Assembly: GCA_937901695.1 (NCBI GenBank)
Contig: CALDJN010000432.1
Span: 1-5,018 of the forward strand
Source of the DNA: an uncultured Anaerocolumna sp.
GTDB taxonomy: Bacteria > Bacillota > Clostridia > Lachnospirales > Lachnospiraceae
Length of the DNA: 5,018 bases
Reading direction: 5' to 3'
In this document: positions 1-4,800 of the stretch, piece by piece
How the letters are laid out: each line of letters starts with the position of its first letter
Position numbering within the stretch: position 1 is the first letter of the stretch
Program-made: the position numbers and the translations under genes
Notes under the pieces: model-generated
Told to the model about the DNA's origin: nothing
What the model saw: the letters and a program-made list of their open reading frames with translations, nothing else
Database searches by the model: none

Positions 1-1001
1 ACTTTTGGTAACGTAATAGTGACATCTGTACCAACATTAGTGGTGCTTGTAATATAGATTCCATATTCATCACCAAATAGCAATTTAATACGATTGTTTA
101 CATTTACTATGGCTATTCCGCCTTGTTTACCTTTTACCTGGGTGACATCATCCAGATAGGTGGAGCGAAGTTTTTTATTGAGTAAATCAAGCTGTTCCTT
201 TTCAATTCCAAGGCCATCGTCTGATATTACAATAATCAGGCGGTCCGTAGTTGTCTGTAGCTTTATTCTAAGATTGCCCTTTCCTATCTTTCGCTCGATT
301 CCATGATAAATGGAATTCTCCACAATTGGCTGAAGTGTCAGCTTGGGTAATAAGAGCATTAATACGTCCTTTTCGTCTTCCTCCTGATATTCTACGCTTA
401 CATTCAGCCGGTCGCCAAAGCGGTATTGTTGTATCATATAATAATTCTGTATATTAGAAAGTTCATCTTCCAGTGTAACCAAGTGATCCACATTGGATAT
501 GGTATATCGGAAAAAGGTGCTGAGAGCCTCTGTCATATTGGCAACTCCATCCATGCCCGCGCATAAGGCTTCGCTGCGTATACCCTCCAGAGTATTATAT
601 AAAAAATGGGGATTAATTTGGTTTTGCAATGCCAAATACTCAGCTTGTTTCTTGGAAAGCTTAAATAGCTCTTTTGTATCTAACATGACTTCAAACCGTT
701 TTGTTGCATCATCCATCTGTTCACTTAATGGACACCTTAGATCAAAGATTCCCTGTAAAATAGAACCTTCTGAAAACAGACTCAGTGTTTTATTTGTCTC
801 CTGATAAGGTTTATATACCCATCTGTAGCTTAAGTAAAGAAGTACTATAAAGGCAATATATAAGGCAGCTGCAAATATAAGGTACTTATTGTCTCTTAAT
901 GCAATAATTGTAAGAAAAATAAGCATTATAAATGCCAGTAATGTCATTAAACAAAATATTATGCCAACCCTAAAGGAAAGATACCTGCTTTTATGTTTCA
1001 T
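1..1001 (-). CDS. YesM/LytS-type sensor histidine kinase, 3' end cut by window edge
   Basis: This is a membrane sensor kinase that should phosphorylate the response regulator encoded just upstream. I translated it by hand from the ATG at 1001: 333 codons stay open to the left edge, so the C-terminus is missing. Two hydrophobic helices lie at about residues 11-35 and 40-59, joined by only a few polar residues (RDNK). The His_kinase motif QNQINPHFLYNTL follows, with phosphoacceptor His132. The ATPase domain shows an N box (QPIVENSIYHG, Asn229), a G1 box (DDGLG, 261-265) and a G2-like stretch (GKQGGIAIVNVNNR, 291-304). Known YesM kinases usually carry a large extracellular sensor between the two helices; this one has none, so it may sense within the membrane or through a partner. 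The start follows the regulator's stop by 19 nt, with a modest AAGGGA site 11 nt upstream. The family call is firm; the stimulus is unknown. Confidence 0.93.
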   Translation of the reverse strand, partial: MKHKSRYLSFRVGIIFCLMTLLAFIMLIFLTIIALRDNKYLIFAAALYIAFIVLLYLSYRWVYKPYQETNKTLSLFSEGSILQGIFDLRCPLSEQMDDATKRFEVMLDTKELFKLSKKQAEYLALQNQINPHFLYNTLEGIRSEALCAGMDGVANMTEALSTFFRYTISNVDHLVTLEDELSNIQNYYMIQQYRFGDRLNVSVEYQEEDEKDVLMLLLPKLTLQPIVENSIYHGIERKIGKGNLRIKLQTTTDRLIIVISDDGLGIEKEQLDLLNKKLRSTYLDDVTQVKGKQGGIAIVNVNNRIKLLFGDEYGIYITSTTNVGTDVTITLPK

Positions 1002-1012
1002 TGTACTTTCTA

Positions 1013-1018
1013 TCCCTT
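1013..1018 (-). promoter_or_regulatory. Weak ribosome binding site of the histidine kinase
   Basis: AAGGGA on the minus strand lies 11 nt before the ATG at 1001, inside the 19-nt gap after the response-regulator stop. Match and spacing are both poorer than for the other two complete genes. The kinase is therefore probably made at a lower level than the regulator, or partly by translational coupling. Confidence 0.5.
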
Positions 1019-1020
1019 CA

Positions 1021-2628
1021 TTATGAATATAACTTTCGATATTCATTTGGTTTTAAGCTAGTATATTTTACAAAGGTTTTCGTAAAATGCTTAATATCAC
1101 TGTAACCTACATGCTCGCAGATTACCATAATACTGTAATTAGTATCCTTTAATAGTTCTTTTGCTTTATTAATACGTATCTCTGAGAGATACTCCAAAAA
1201 AGTATAACCGGTTTCTTTCTTAAATAACGAACTGAAATATGTAGCATTAAAGCCAACTTTTCCACTAACCTCTTCCAATGTTATCTGTCTCTTATAATTG
1301 GTTTGAATAAATTGCTTTGCATCCCGAATTGGCCTTGTATCACTCTGTCTCTTGTCTTCTATTATCTTATCCATACTATTAACAATAACATCTGTAAGAT
1401 ATTGATATAATTTATAGACGGAACCAATATCATTGACATTCATGCTAAAGTTTTCAAGAAAGTTATCTCCCCCATCTACGGGAAACTTATTATAATGCAT
1501 GGTAAATAAAAACAGATTACATATCTCCTTGGTCATTTGAAGCAGTTCATGTCCACTGGTTTCCGGCCGGTTTCTTAAACCTTCCCTTATGTAATGGATT
1601 GCCGAGGTAACTGCTTCTTTATCCAGCCTTTCCAGTGCAGCTTTCATGTCTTTGTTAAAGTCATGAAACAGACTGCTTTCAACAAGGTTATTAGAAGTTG
1701 TTATTGCACCTTCTATTACCCTATTGGTTCCAAGCACCAGTCTTTGCTCATATGCCAAGATAGCTGCCTTGTATGAATTATCAATCATATGAATATCATT
1801 TTCCACTGTGCCAAGTCCCATTGTAACCTCTAAACTTTCAAATATTTCTTTTTGTAAAAGTAGTTCATCCATTAATATCTTACATTTGCGCCTAACATTC
1901 TTTTTATTATTAGGATTGTAGTTTATGATACAATAGATTATATTATTTTCAAAATATTTTTCCAAATCATAACAATATTCATTTAAATTATTTTGAATTA
2001 TTTTCAGTATTTTCTCTTCAAGAAAGGTGACCGTAGTCGAATAAGACCGCCCAACACCATCTAATTTTACGATTATGATTTGAAATAAGCCTTCTTTAAA
2101 TTTGTAACCATAATCATTATTTACAGAATCAATGGTTATGTCTTTTGTCCTATTATAAAATAGCACTGCACTGAACAATCTGGTTCTCAATTTATTGATA
2201 TTATTTCTTATACTTAACTCCGACTGCTCTTCTTTCGTCAACAAATCTACCCGTTCTAAATATTGATTCTTTATCTTGGTTAAAGTAGCAAAAAGTTCAT
2301 TCTTCTTAATTGGTTTAAGCAAATAGTCAATGACTCCATATTTAATCGCTTTCTGGGCATATTCAAATTGTTGATAACCGCTGATGATAACGAATTGGAT
2401 ATCGGGATTTATTTCTCTGGTTCTTGATATGAATTCCAGACCGTCATAACCAGGCATTCTAATATCTGTAATTATAATATCCGGGTTATGTAACTTTGCT
2501 AATTCCAAAGCTTCAATACCATTATGTGCAATTGCCTCAACCTTCATATCCAGAGAACCCCAGTCAATTAATTTATATATTAGCTGGCATATTTTATCTT
2601 CATCATCTGCTATGATTACTTTTAGCAT
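1021..2628 (-). CDS. YesN-type response regulator with AraC-family DNA-binding domain
   Basis: This cytoplasmic transcription regulator of 535 residues forms a two-component pair with the kinase downstream. The N-terminal receiver domain (about 1-122) has the acidic pocket Asp8-Asp9, phosphoacceptor Asp55 in IIITDIRMPG, Ser83 in ISGYQQFEYA and Lys105 in DYLLKPI, so it should be phosphorylated normally. A long middle region (about 130-420) resembles the poorly characterised linker of YesN proteins. The C-terminus (about 432-535) is an AraC-type double helix-turn-helix: the first includes VSGKVGFNATYFSSLFKKETG and the second CEHVGYSDIKHFTKTF, ending in KPNEYRKLYS. Length and domain order are typical for the family. 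The start is set by a strong AAAGGAGG site 5 nt upstream. Many relatives control sugar uptake or polysaccharide use, but no target gene is visible here. A strong promoter and direct repeats lie upstream. Confidence 0.96.
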   Translation of the reverse strand: MLKVIIADDEDKICQLIYKLIDWGSLDMKVEAIAHNGIEALELAKLHNPDIIITDIRMPGYDGLEFISRTREINPDIQFVIISGYQQFEYAQKAIKYGVIDYLLKPIKKNELFATLTKIKNQYLERVDLLTKEEQSELSIRNNINKLRTRLFSAVLFYNRTKDITIDSVNNDYGYKFKEGLFQIIIVKLDGVGRSYSTTVTFLEEKILKIIQNNLNEYCYDLEKYFENNIIYCIINYNPNNKKNVRRKCKILMDELLLQKEIFESLEVTMGLGTVENDIHMIDNSYKAAILAYEQRLVLGTNRVIEGAITTSNNLVESSLFHDFNKDMKAALERLDKEAVTSAIHYIREGLRNRPETSGHELLQMTKEICNLFLFTMHYNKFPVDGGDNFLENFSMNVNDIGSVYKLYQYLTDVIVNSMDKIIEDKRQSDTRPIRDAKQFIQTNYKRQITLEEVSGKVGFNATYFSSLFKKETGYTFLEYLSEIRINKAKELLKDTNYSIMVICEHVGYSDIKHFTKTFVKYTSLKPNEYRKLYS

Positions 2629-2633
2629 CCTTA

Positions 2634-2641
2634 CCTCCTTT
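2634..2641 (-). promoter_or_regulatory. Strong ribosome binding site of the response regulator
   Basis: AAAGGAGG on the minus strand, followed by TAAGG and then ATG at 2628. This near-perfect Shine-Dalgarno site at 5 nt supports the chosen start. Confidence 0.9.
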
Positions 2642-2681
2642 CCAAGATTCTTCTGGCTAATAATATCACCAAAAATACCTT

Positions 2682-2715
2682 GATTATTATTCAGGCTACC
2701 AGGAATAATATAATC
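2682..2715 (-). other. Leader hairpin 2 of the response-regulator mRNA
   Basis: The arms at 2682-2692 and 2703-2715 are complementary (TATTATTC against GAATAATA perfectly, extending to GATTAT/ATAATC with a 2-nt bulge). They enclose a loop at 2693-2702. The stem is mostly A-U and so only moderately stable. The loop and closing pair hold AGCCTG on the minus strand, the exact complement of CAGGCT in the hairpin at 2724-2751. No U-run follows, so it is not an intrinsic terminator. Confidence 0.5.
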
Positions 2716-2723
2716 TTCTATGT

Positions 2724-2751
2724 CATTGTTACAGTTCAGCCTGCAACAATG
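2724..2751 (-). other. Leader hairpin 1 of the response-regulator mRNA
   Basis: On the minus strand, CATTGTTGCAG (2751-2741) pairs with CTGTAACAATG (2734-2724) around the 6-nt loop GCTGAA. That is 11 pairs, one of them a G-U wobble that exists only on the minus-strand RNA; on the plus strand it would be A-C. This agrees with the structure acting in the regulator's transcript. It lies midway in the leader, about 100 nt before the start codon, and no U-run follows it. Confidence 0.6.
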
Positions 2752-2770
2752 TCATTTATCTTTTTGTTTT

Positions 2771-2818
2771 CTTCTTTATTTTCTTCTTAATTTTCTTCCG
2801 TATTTTCTTCCGTATTTT
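2771..2818. repeat. Four tandem 12-bp repeats in the leader
   Basis: Read on the plus strand the units are CTTCTTTATTTT (2771-2782), CTTCTTAATTTT (2783-2794), CTTCCGTATTTT (2795-2806) and CTTCCGTATTTT (2807-2818). The last two are identical; the first two differ at a few central positions. As minus-strand RNA this gives a purine-rich, unstructured run of AAAA-NNN-GAAG units starting about 12 nt after the predicted transcription start. It could be a simple slipped repeat or a protein-binding or mRNA-stabilising stretch. The sequence alone does not decide. Confidence 0.85.
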
Positions 2819-2836
2819 AACACATTCAACGTTTCC

Positions 2837-2865
2837 ATTATATACATGTAACAATTTTTTGTCAA
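2837..2865 (-). promoter_or_regulatory. Consensus sigma-A promoter of the two-component operon
   Basis: On the minus strand, TTGACA (2865-2860) and TATAAT (2842-2837) are separated by exactly 17 bp, a perfect match to the vegetative consensus. The predicted transcription start is near 2830, giving a leader of about 200 nt before the response regulator. A perfect promoter is unusual for a two-component operon, so expression is probably limited by the neighbouring repeats or by the leader. Confidence 0.88.
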
Positions 2866-2870
2866 GATTT

Positions 2871-2910
2871 TATGATTTTTAGTGATTATACTATGATTTT
2901 TAGTAATTAT
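2871..2910. promoter_or_regulatory. Pair of 19-bp direct repeats upstream of the -35, probable regulator binding sites
   Basis: TATGATTTTTAGTGATTAT (2871-2889) and TATGATTTTTAGTAATTAT (2892-2910) differ at one base and repeat with a 21-bp period, two turns of B-DNA. The nearer copy starts 5 bp upstream of the -35, so the pair covers about -41 to -80 relative to the predicted start. Direct repeats in this place and phase are the usual binding layout for AraC-family dimers, so the YesN-type regulator transcribed from this promoter is the leading candidate to bind here. That assignment is inference. Confidence 0.65.
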
Positions 2911-2993
2911 GCATAATAGTTACTCCTAATCTGCGTTAGAAATCAGGTCGAAACTGTCTCTAAGGTGCTTGCAGAAATGGTTTGATTTGGCCA

Positions 2994-3043
2994 AAGTAGA
3001 TATTCCACTTGCCGGCAGGCAAGTTTATCCCTTTATGCTACTT
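2994..3043. other. Nested stem-loop
   Basis: The outer stem pairs AAGTAGATA (2994-3002) with TAT-G-CTACTT (3034-3043), 9 pairs with one bulged G. It encloses a perfect 7-bp inner hairpin, ACTTGCC (3007-3013) against GGCAAGT (3018-3024), with loop GGCA. The asymmetric internal loop between the two stems (TTCC on one side, TTATCCCTT on the other) looks like a folded RNA domain rather than a simple terminator. The inner hairpin on the plus strand is followed by TTTATCCCTTTA, too weak a T-run for a terminator call. Confidence 0.55.
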
Positions 3044-3057
3044 ACTCATAACCTCAT

Positions 3058-3110
3058 TGCCACTACGTGGCATTTCATCAGAAGCTTGAACTCCTGATGA
3101 GATTAAATGC
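3058..3110. other. Two overlapping, mutually exclusive hairpins
   Basis: Hairpin A is TGCCAC (3058-3063), loop TAC, GTGGCA (3067-3072). Hairpin B pairs GCATTT plus CATCAG (3070-3081) with CTGATG (3094-3099) plus AAATGC (3105-3110), with five unpaired bases at 3100-3104 and a 12-nt loop. Bases 3070-3072 are needed by both, so only one can form fully at a time. Whether this is a real switch or coincidence cannot be told from one sequence. Confidence 0.45.
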
Positions 3111-3111
3111 A

Positions 3112-3219
3112 AAGAAGCTTTTGCTTATAGCGATATGCTCCCTTCTAAGTAACAAGTGTTTTTATCATTTTACTTGTTTACCTAGGAGAGAGCATATCAC
3201 TATTTTGCAAAAGCCTCTT
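3112..3219. repeat. 108-nt imperfect fold-back (long inverted repeat)
   Basis: The outer arms AAGAAGCTTTTGC (3112-3124) and GCAAAAGCCTCTT (3207-3219) pair with one mismatch. The middle arms at 3125-3146 and 3184-3206 include the perfect GATATGCTC/GAGCATATC block. The inner arms ACAAGT (3152-3157) and ACTTGT (3172-3177) close a 14-nt T-rich loop. Three of the four substitutions I scored become G-U pairs on the minus-strand RNA and only one on the plus strand, hinting that the minus-strand transcript is the folded one. It starts 51 bp after the dehydrogenase stop and could protect that mRNA's 3' end. No clean U-run follows on either strand and I see no clear target-site duplication. Confidence 0.7.
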
Positions 3220-3269
3220 ATATAATTCTCTTTTTCATGTTAGTGTTAGTAATATATTAAAGTAATTAT

Positions 3270-4445
3270 TTAGAAATCTACTTCTGTATCGTAATAACAG
3301 CAATATAATAATTTTTCCATTACCTTAGGAGTGATTGCTCTTGGATTAGATCCGGTACATGCATCACCAACAGCAAGTTCTGCTACTTTAGGAAGTTTTT
3401 CAAGGAATTCTTTCTCGTCAATAATTCCACCTTCATAATCCTTTATGCAGGAAGGAATACTTAATGCTTTATTCATTTCATTGATGTGTTTGATTAATGC
3501 ATCGGCACTAGGTTCCAGTCCCAAGAAGGAGGCAATCTGTGCATAACGTTTTGCTGCAGTTTCATCCTTAGAATTATATTTAATAACCTTTGGAAGATAC
3601 ATTGCATTGGCACAGCCATGTACAATATGGCCACCACTATATGCTGCACCGGTTTTATGTGCCATAGAGTGTACAATACCAAGAAGTGCATTAGAAAATG
3701 CCATACCAGCAAGACATTGGGCATTATGCATTCTGGCACGAGCTTCCATATCTCCGTTGTAAGATTTTTCCAGATATTCACTTACCATTTTAATGGCATG
3801 AAGTGCTAATGGATCAGTATAATCACTGTTTAATGTAGAAACATAGGCTTCAATGGCATGTGTCATTGCATCCATTCCAGTATGAGCTGTAAGTTTCTTA
3901 GGCATGGTTTCAGCCAAATCAGGATCTACAATTGCAACATCTGGTGTTATATTAAAATCAGCCAAAGGATATTTAATACCCTTTGCATAATCTGTAATTA
4001 CAGAAAATGCTGTTACTTCGGTTGCAGTACCTGAAGTAGAAGGAATGGCACAGAATTTAGCTTTCGTACGAAGTGTTGGGAAATTAAACGGTATGCAAAG
4101 ATCTTCAAATGTTGTCTCTGGATACTCATAGAAAGTCCACATTGCTTTTGCTGCATCAATAGGTGAACAACCACCAATTGATACAATCCAGTCTGGCTGG
4201 AACTCACGCATTACTGCAGCACCTTTCATAACTGTTTCAACAGAAGGATCTGGTTCTACCCCTTCAAATAATTTAACTTCCATCCCTGCTTCTTTTAGAT
4301 ATTCAACAACTTTATCCAAAAATCCGAAACGTTTCATGCTTCCGCCGCCAACAACAACGATAGCTTTTGTTCCAGTTAAAGTCTTTAAAGCTTCAATGGA
4401 TCCTTTACCATGATAAACATCTCTGGGTATTGTAAATCTTAACAT
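3270..4445 (-). CDS. Iron-containing (group III) alcohol dehydrogenase
   Basis: This 391-residue cytoplasmic enzyme is predicted to interconvert an aldehyde and a primary alcohol using NAD(P)H, the last step of alcohol fermentation. It is full length for the family. The N-terminal nucleotide-binding half contains GGGS (33-36) and GGCSPIDAAKAMW (91-103). The iron ligands by family pattern are Asp192 and His196 in MDAMTHAIEAYVS, His259 in GIVHSMAHKTG and His276 in HIVHGCANA. The segments CAIPSTSGTATEVTAFSVITD, KYPLADFNITPDVAIVD and MPKKLTAHTGMDAMTH closely resemble the dehydrogenase half of AdhE, but no aldehyde dehydrogenase half is fused here. Substrate (ethanol, butanol, propanol or other) and cofactor preference cannot be read from the sequence. 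The start is fixed by AAGGAGGA 7 nt upstream. The gene appears monocistronic with its own promoter and a Rex-like operator. Confidence 0.95.
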   Translation of the reverse strand: MLRFTIPRDVYHGKGSIEALKTLTGTKAIVVVGGGSMKRFGFLDKVVEYLKEAGMEVKLFEGVEPDPSVETVMKGAAVMREFQPDWIVSIGGCSPIDAAKAMWTFYEYPETTFEDLCIPFNFPTLRTKAKFCAIPSTSGTATEVTAFSVITDYAKGIKYPLADFNITPDVAIVDPDLAETMPKKLTAHTGMDAMTHAIEAYVSTLNSDYTDPLALHAIKMVSEYLEKSYNGDMEARARMHNAQCLAGMAFSNALLGIVHSMAHKTGAAYSGGHIVHGCANAMYLPKVIKYNSKDETAAKRYAQIASFLGLEPSADALIKHINEMNKALSIPSCIKDYEGGIIDEKEFLEKLPKVAELAVGDACTGSNPRAITPKVMEKLLYCCYYDTEVDF

Positions 4446-4452
4446 ATTTATT

Positions 4453-4460
4453 TCCTCCTT
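4453..4460 (-). promoter_or_regulatory. Strong ribosome binding site of the alcohol dehydrogenase
   Basis: AAGGAGGA on the minus strand, 7 nt before the ATG at 4445. It is an essentially ideal site, consistent with a highly expressed fermentation enzyme. Confidence 0.9.
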
Positions 4461-4539
4461 AATTAAATAGATGTCTTATAGACTATTTTAGCCATAATGT
4501 AATGCAATATTTTATTGATGTATTGTTTTATTAATTTGT

Positions 4540-4557
4540 TTGTTTATATTTTAACAA
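4540..4557. promoter_or_regulatory. Probable Rex operator overlapping the -10 of the alcohol dehydrogenase promoter
   Basis: On the minus strand the 18 bp read TTGTTAA-AATA-TAAACAA. The clostridial Rex consensus is TTGTTAANNNNTTAACAA, so 13 of the 14 defined positions match. The site covers the whole -10 hexamer, so a bound repressor would block RNA polymerase. Rex is known to repress fermentation genes, including alcohol dehydrogenases, until NADH displaces it, which fits the gene downstream. No rex gene lies in the window. Confidence 0.8.
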
Positions 4558-4576
4558 TCTTTTCTCCAAATGTCAA
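4548..4576 (-). promoter_or_regulatory. Sigma-A promoter of the alcohol dehydrogenase
   Basis: On the minus strand, TTGACA (4576-4571) is a perfect -35 and TAAAAT (4553-4548) a 5-of-6 -10, with 17-bp spacing. The predicted start is near 4541, giving a 5' leader of about 95 nt. That leader contains only a small GTCT/AGAC hairpin at 4473-4483. Confidence 0.85.
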
Positions 4577-4658
4577 ATGCAAATTTACTTTATCCTTATT
4601 CCATTATTAATATATTTATTATTATTACATTAATCTTTGTTTTTCCCTATTATTTATT

Positions 4659-4677
4659 CAAATTATCAAAGAATTTG
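4659..4677. promoter_or_regulatory. Inverted repeat upstream of the dehydrogenase promoter
   Basis: CAAATT (4659-4664) and AATTTG (4672-4677) are separated by 7 bp, about 120-135 bp upstream of the predicted start. The dyad could be a regulator site, for example for the LysR-type protein encoded next door, but in AT-rich DNA such a short repeat can arise by chance. Confidence 0.3.
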
Positions 4678-4710
4678 CTTGTTTGCTATTCATAATTGCA
4701 GAAATCTATT

Positions 4711-4726
4711 TGATAAATATTTATCA
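4711..4726. promoter_or_regulatory. Perfect 16-bp palindrome, possible operator
   Basis: TGATAAATATTTATCA is its own reverse complement and sits between the LysR-type gene's terminator and the dehydrogenase promoter, about 170-185 bp upstream of the predicted start. LysR-type regulators bind AT-rich interrupted dyads of the T-N11-A type, so the neighbouring regulator is a candidate binder. The distance is larger than usual and no direct evidence links them. Confidence 0.4.
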
Positions 4727-4739
4727 TACAACGTATAAA

Positions 4740-4777
4740 ATACTCATAATGGAATATGGATATTCCATTATGAGTAT
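4740..4777 (-). terminator. Intrinsic-type terminator hairpin after the LysR-like gene
   Basis: The arms 4740-4756 and 4761-4777 are perfectly complementary over 17 bp with a 4-nt loop. On the minus strand the structure begins 23 bp after the stop codon at 4801 and runs into TTTTATACGTT. The stem is AT-rich and the T-run short, so termination may be incomplete. On the plus strand it is followed by an A-rich tract instead, so the minus-strand direction is favoured. Confidence 0.7.
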
Positions 4778-4800
4778 AAACTAAAAAGAAAGAGTCCGCT

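Larger units (their letters stand above)
2911..3269. other. Gene-free but highly structured intergenic region
   Basis: No convincing gene lies between the dehydrogenase stop and the operator of the next operon. The left half (about 2930-3110) is visibly less AT-rich than its flanks. The region carries at least four inverted repeats: 2994-3043, 3058-3072, 3070-3110 and 3112-3219. I see no good promoter reading into it on either strand. On the minus strand it would be reached by read-through from the dehydrogenase. It could be a structured 3' region, a small RNA locus or a decayed mobile element. Confidence 0.6.

Noticed and set aside
493..804. A 103-codon open frame on the plus strand
   Set aside because: It lies antisense within the histidine kinase, whose frame is continuous and carries all the family motifs. 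It is a shadow frame.
2728..2756. An 8-codon ATG reading frame (MTLLQAEL) in the response-regulator leader
   Set aside because: It has no convincing Shine-Dalgarno site, the amino acids suggest no attenuation logic, and the frame overlaps the 2724-2751 hairpin.
2859..2892. A plus-strand promoter (TTGTCA ... TATACT) reading into the structured region
   Set aside because: The spacing is 22 bp, too long for sigma-A, and the elements coincide with the minus-strand promoter and direct repeats.
2930..3097. A 55-codon open stretch on the plus strand through the structured intergenic region
   Set aside because: It has no ATG near its beginning, no ribosome binding site and no recognisable protein pattern, and it overlaps several stem-loops. 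It looks like chance openness or at most an unrecognisable relic.
3112..3219. Fold-back as a classical intrinsic terminator of the dehydrogenase
   Set aside because: No GC-rich short stem with an immediate T-run is present on either strand. The sequence after the stem is mixed (GCATTT on the minus side, ATATAATTC on the plus side), so I list it as a fold-back repeat instead.
3494..3781. A 95-codon open frame on the minus strand
   Set aside because: It lies in another frame inside the alcohol dehydrogenase, which is complete and well supported. The frame has no protein signature of its own.
4473..4483. Small GTCT-TAT-AGAC hairpin in the dehydrogenase leader as a regulatory element
   Set aside because: Only four base pairs with a 3-nt loop; not distinguishable from chance in AT-rich DNA.
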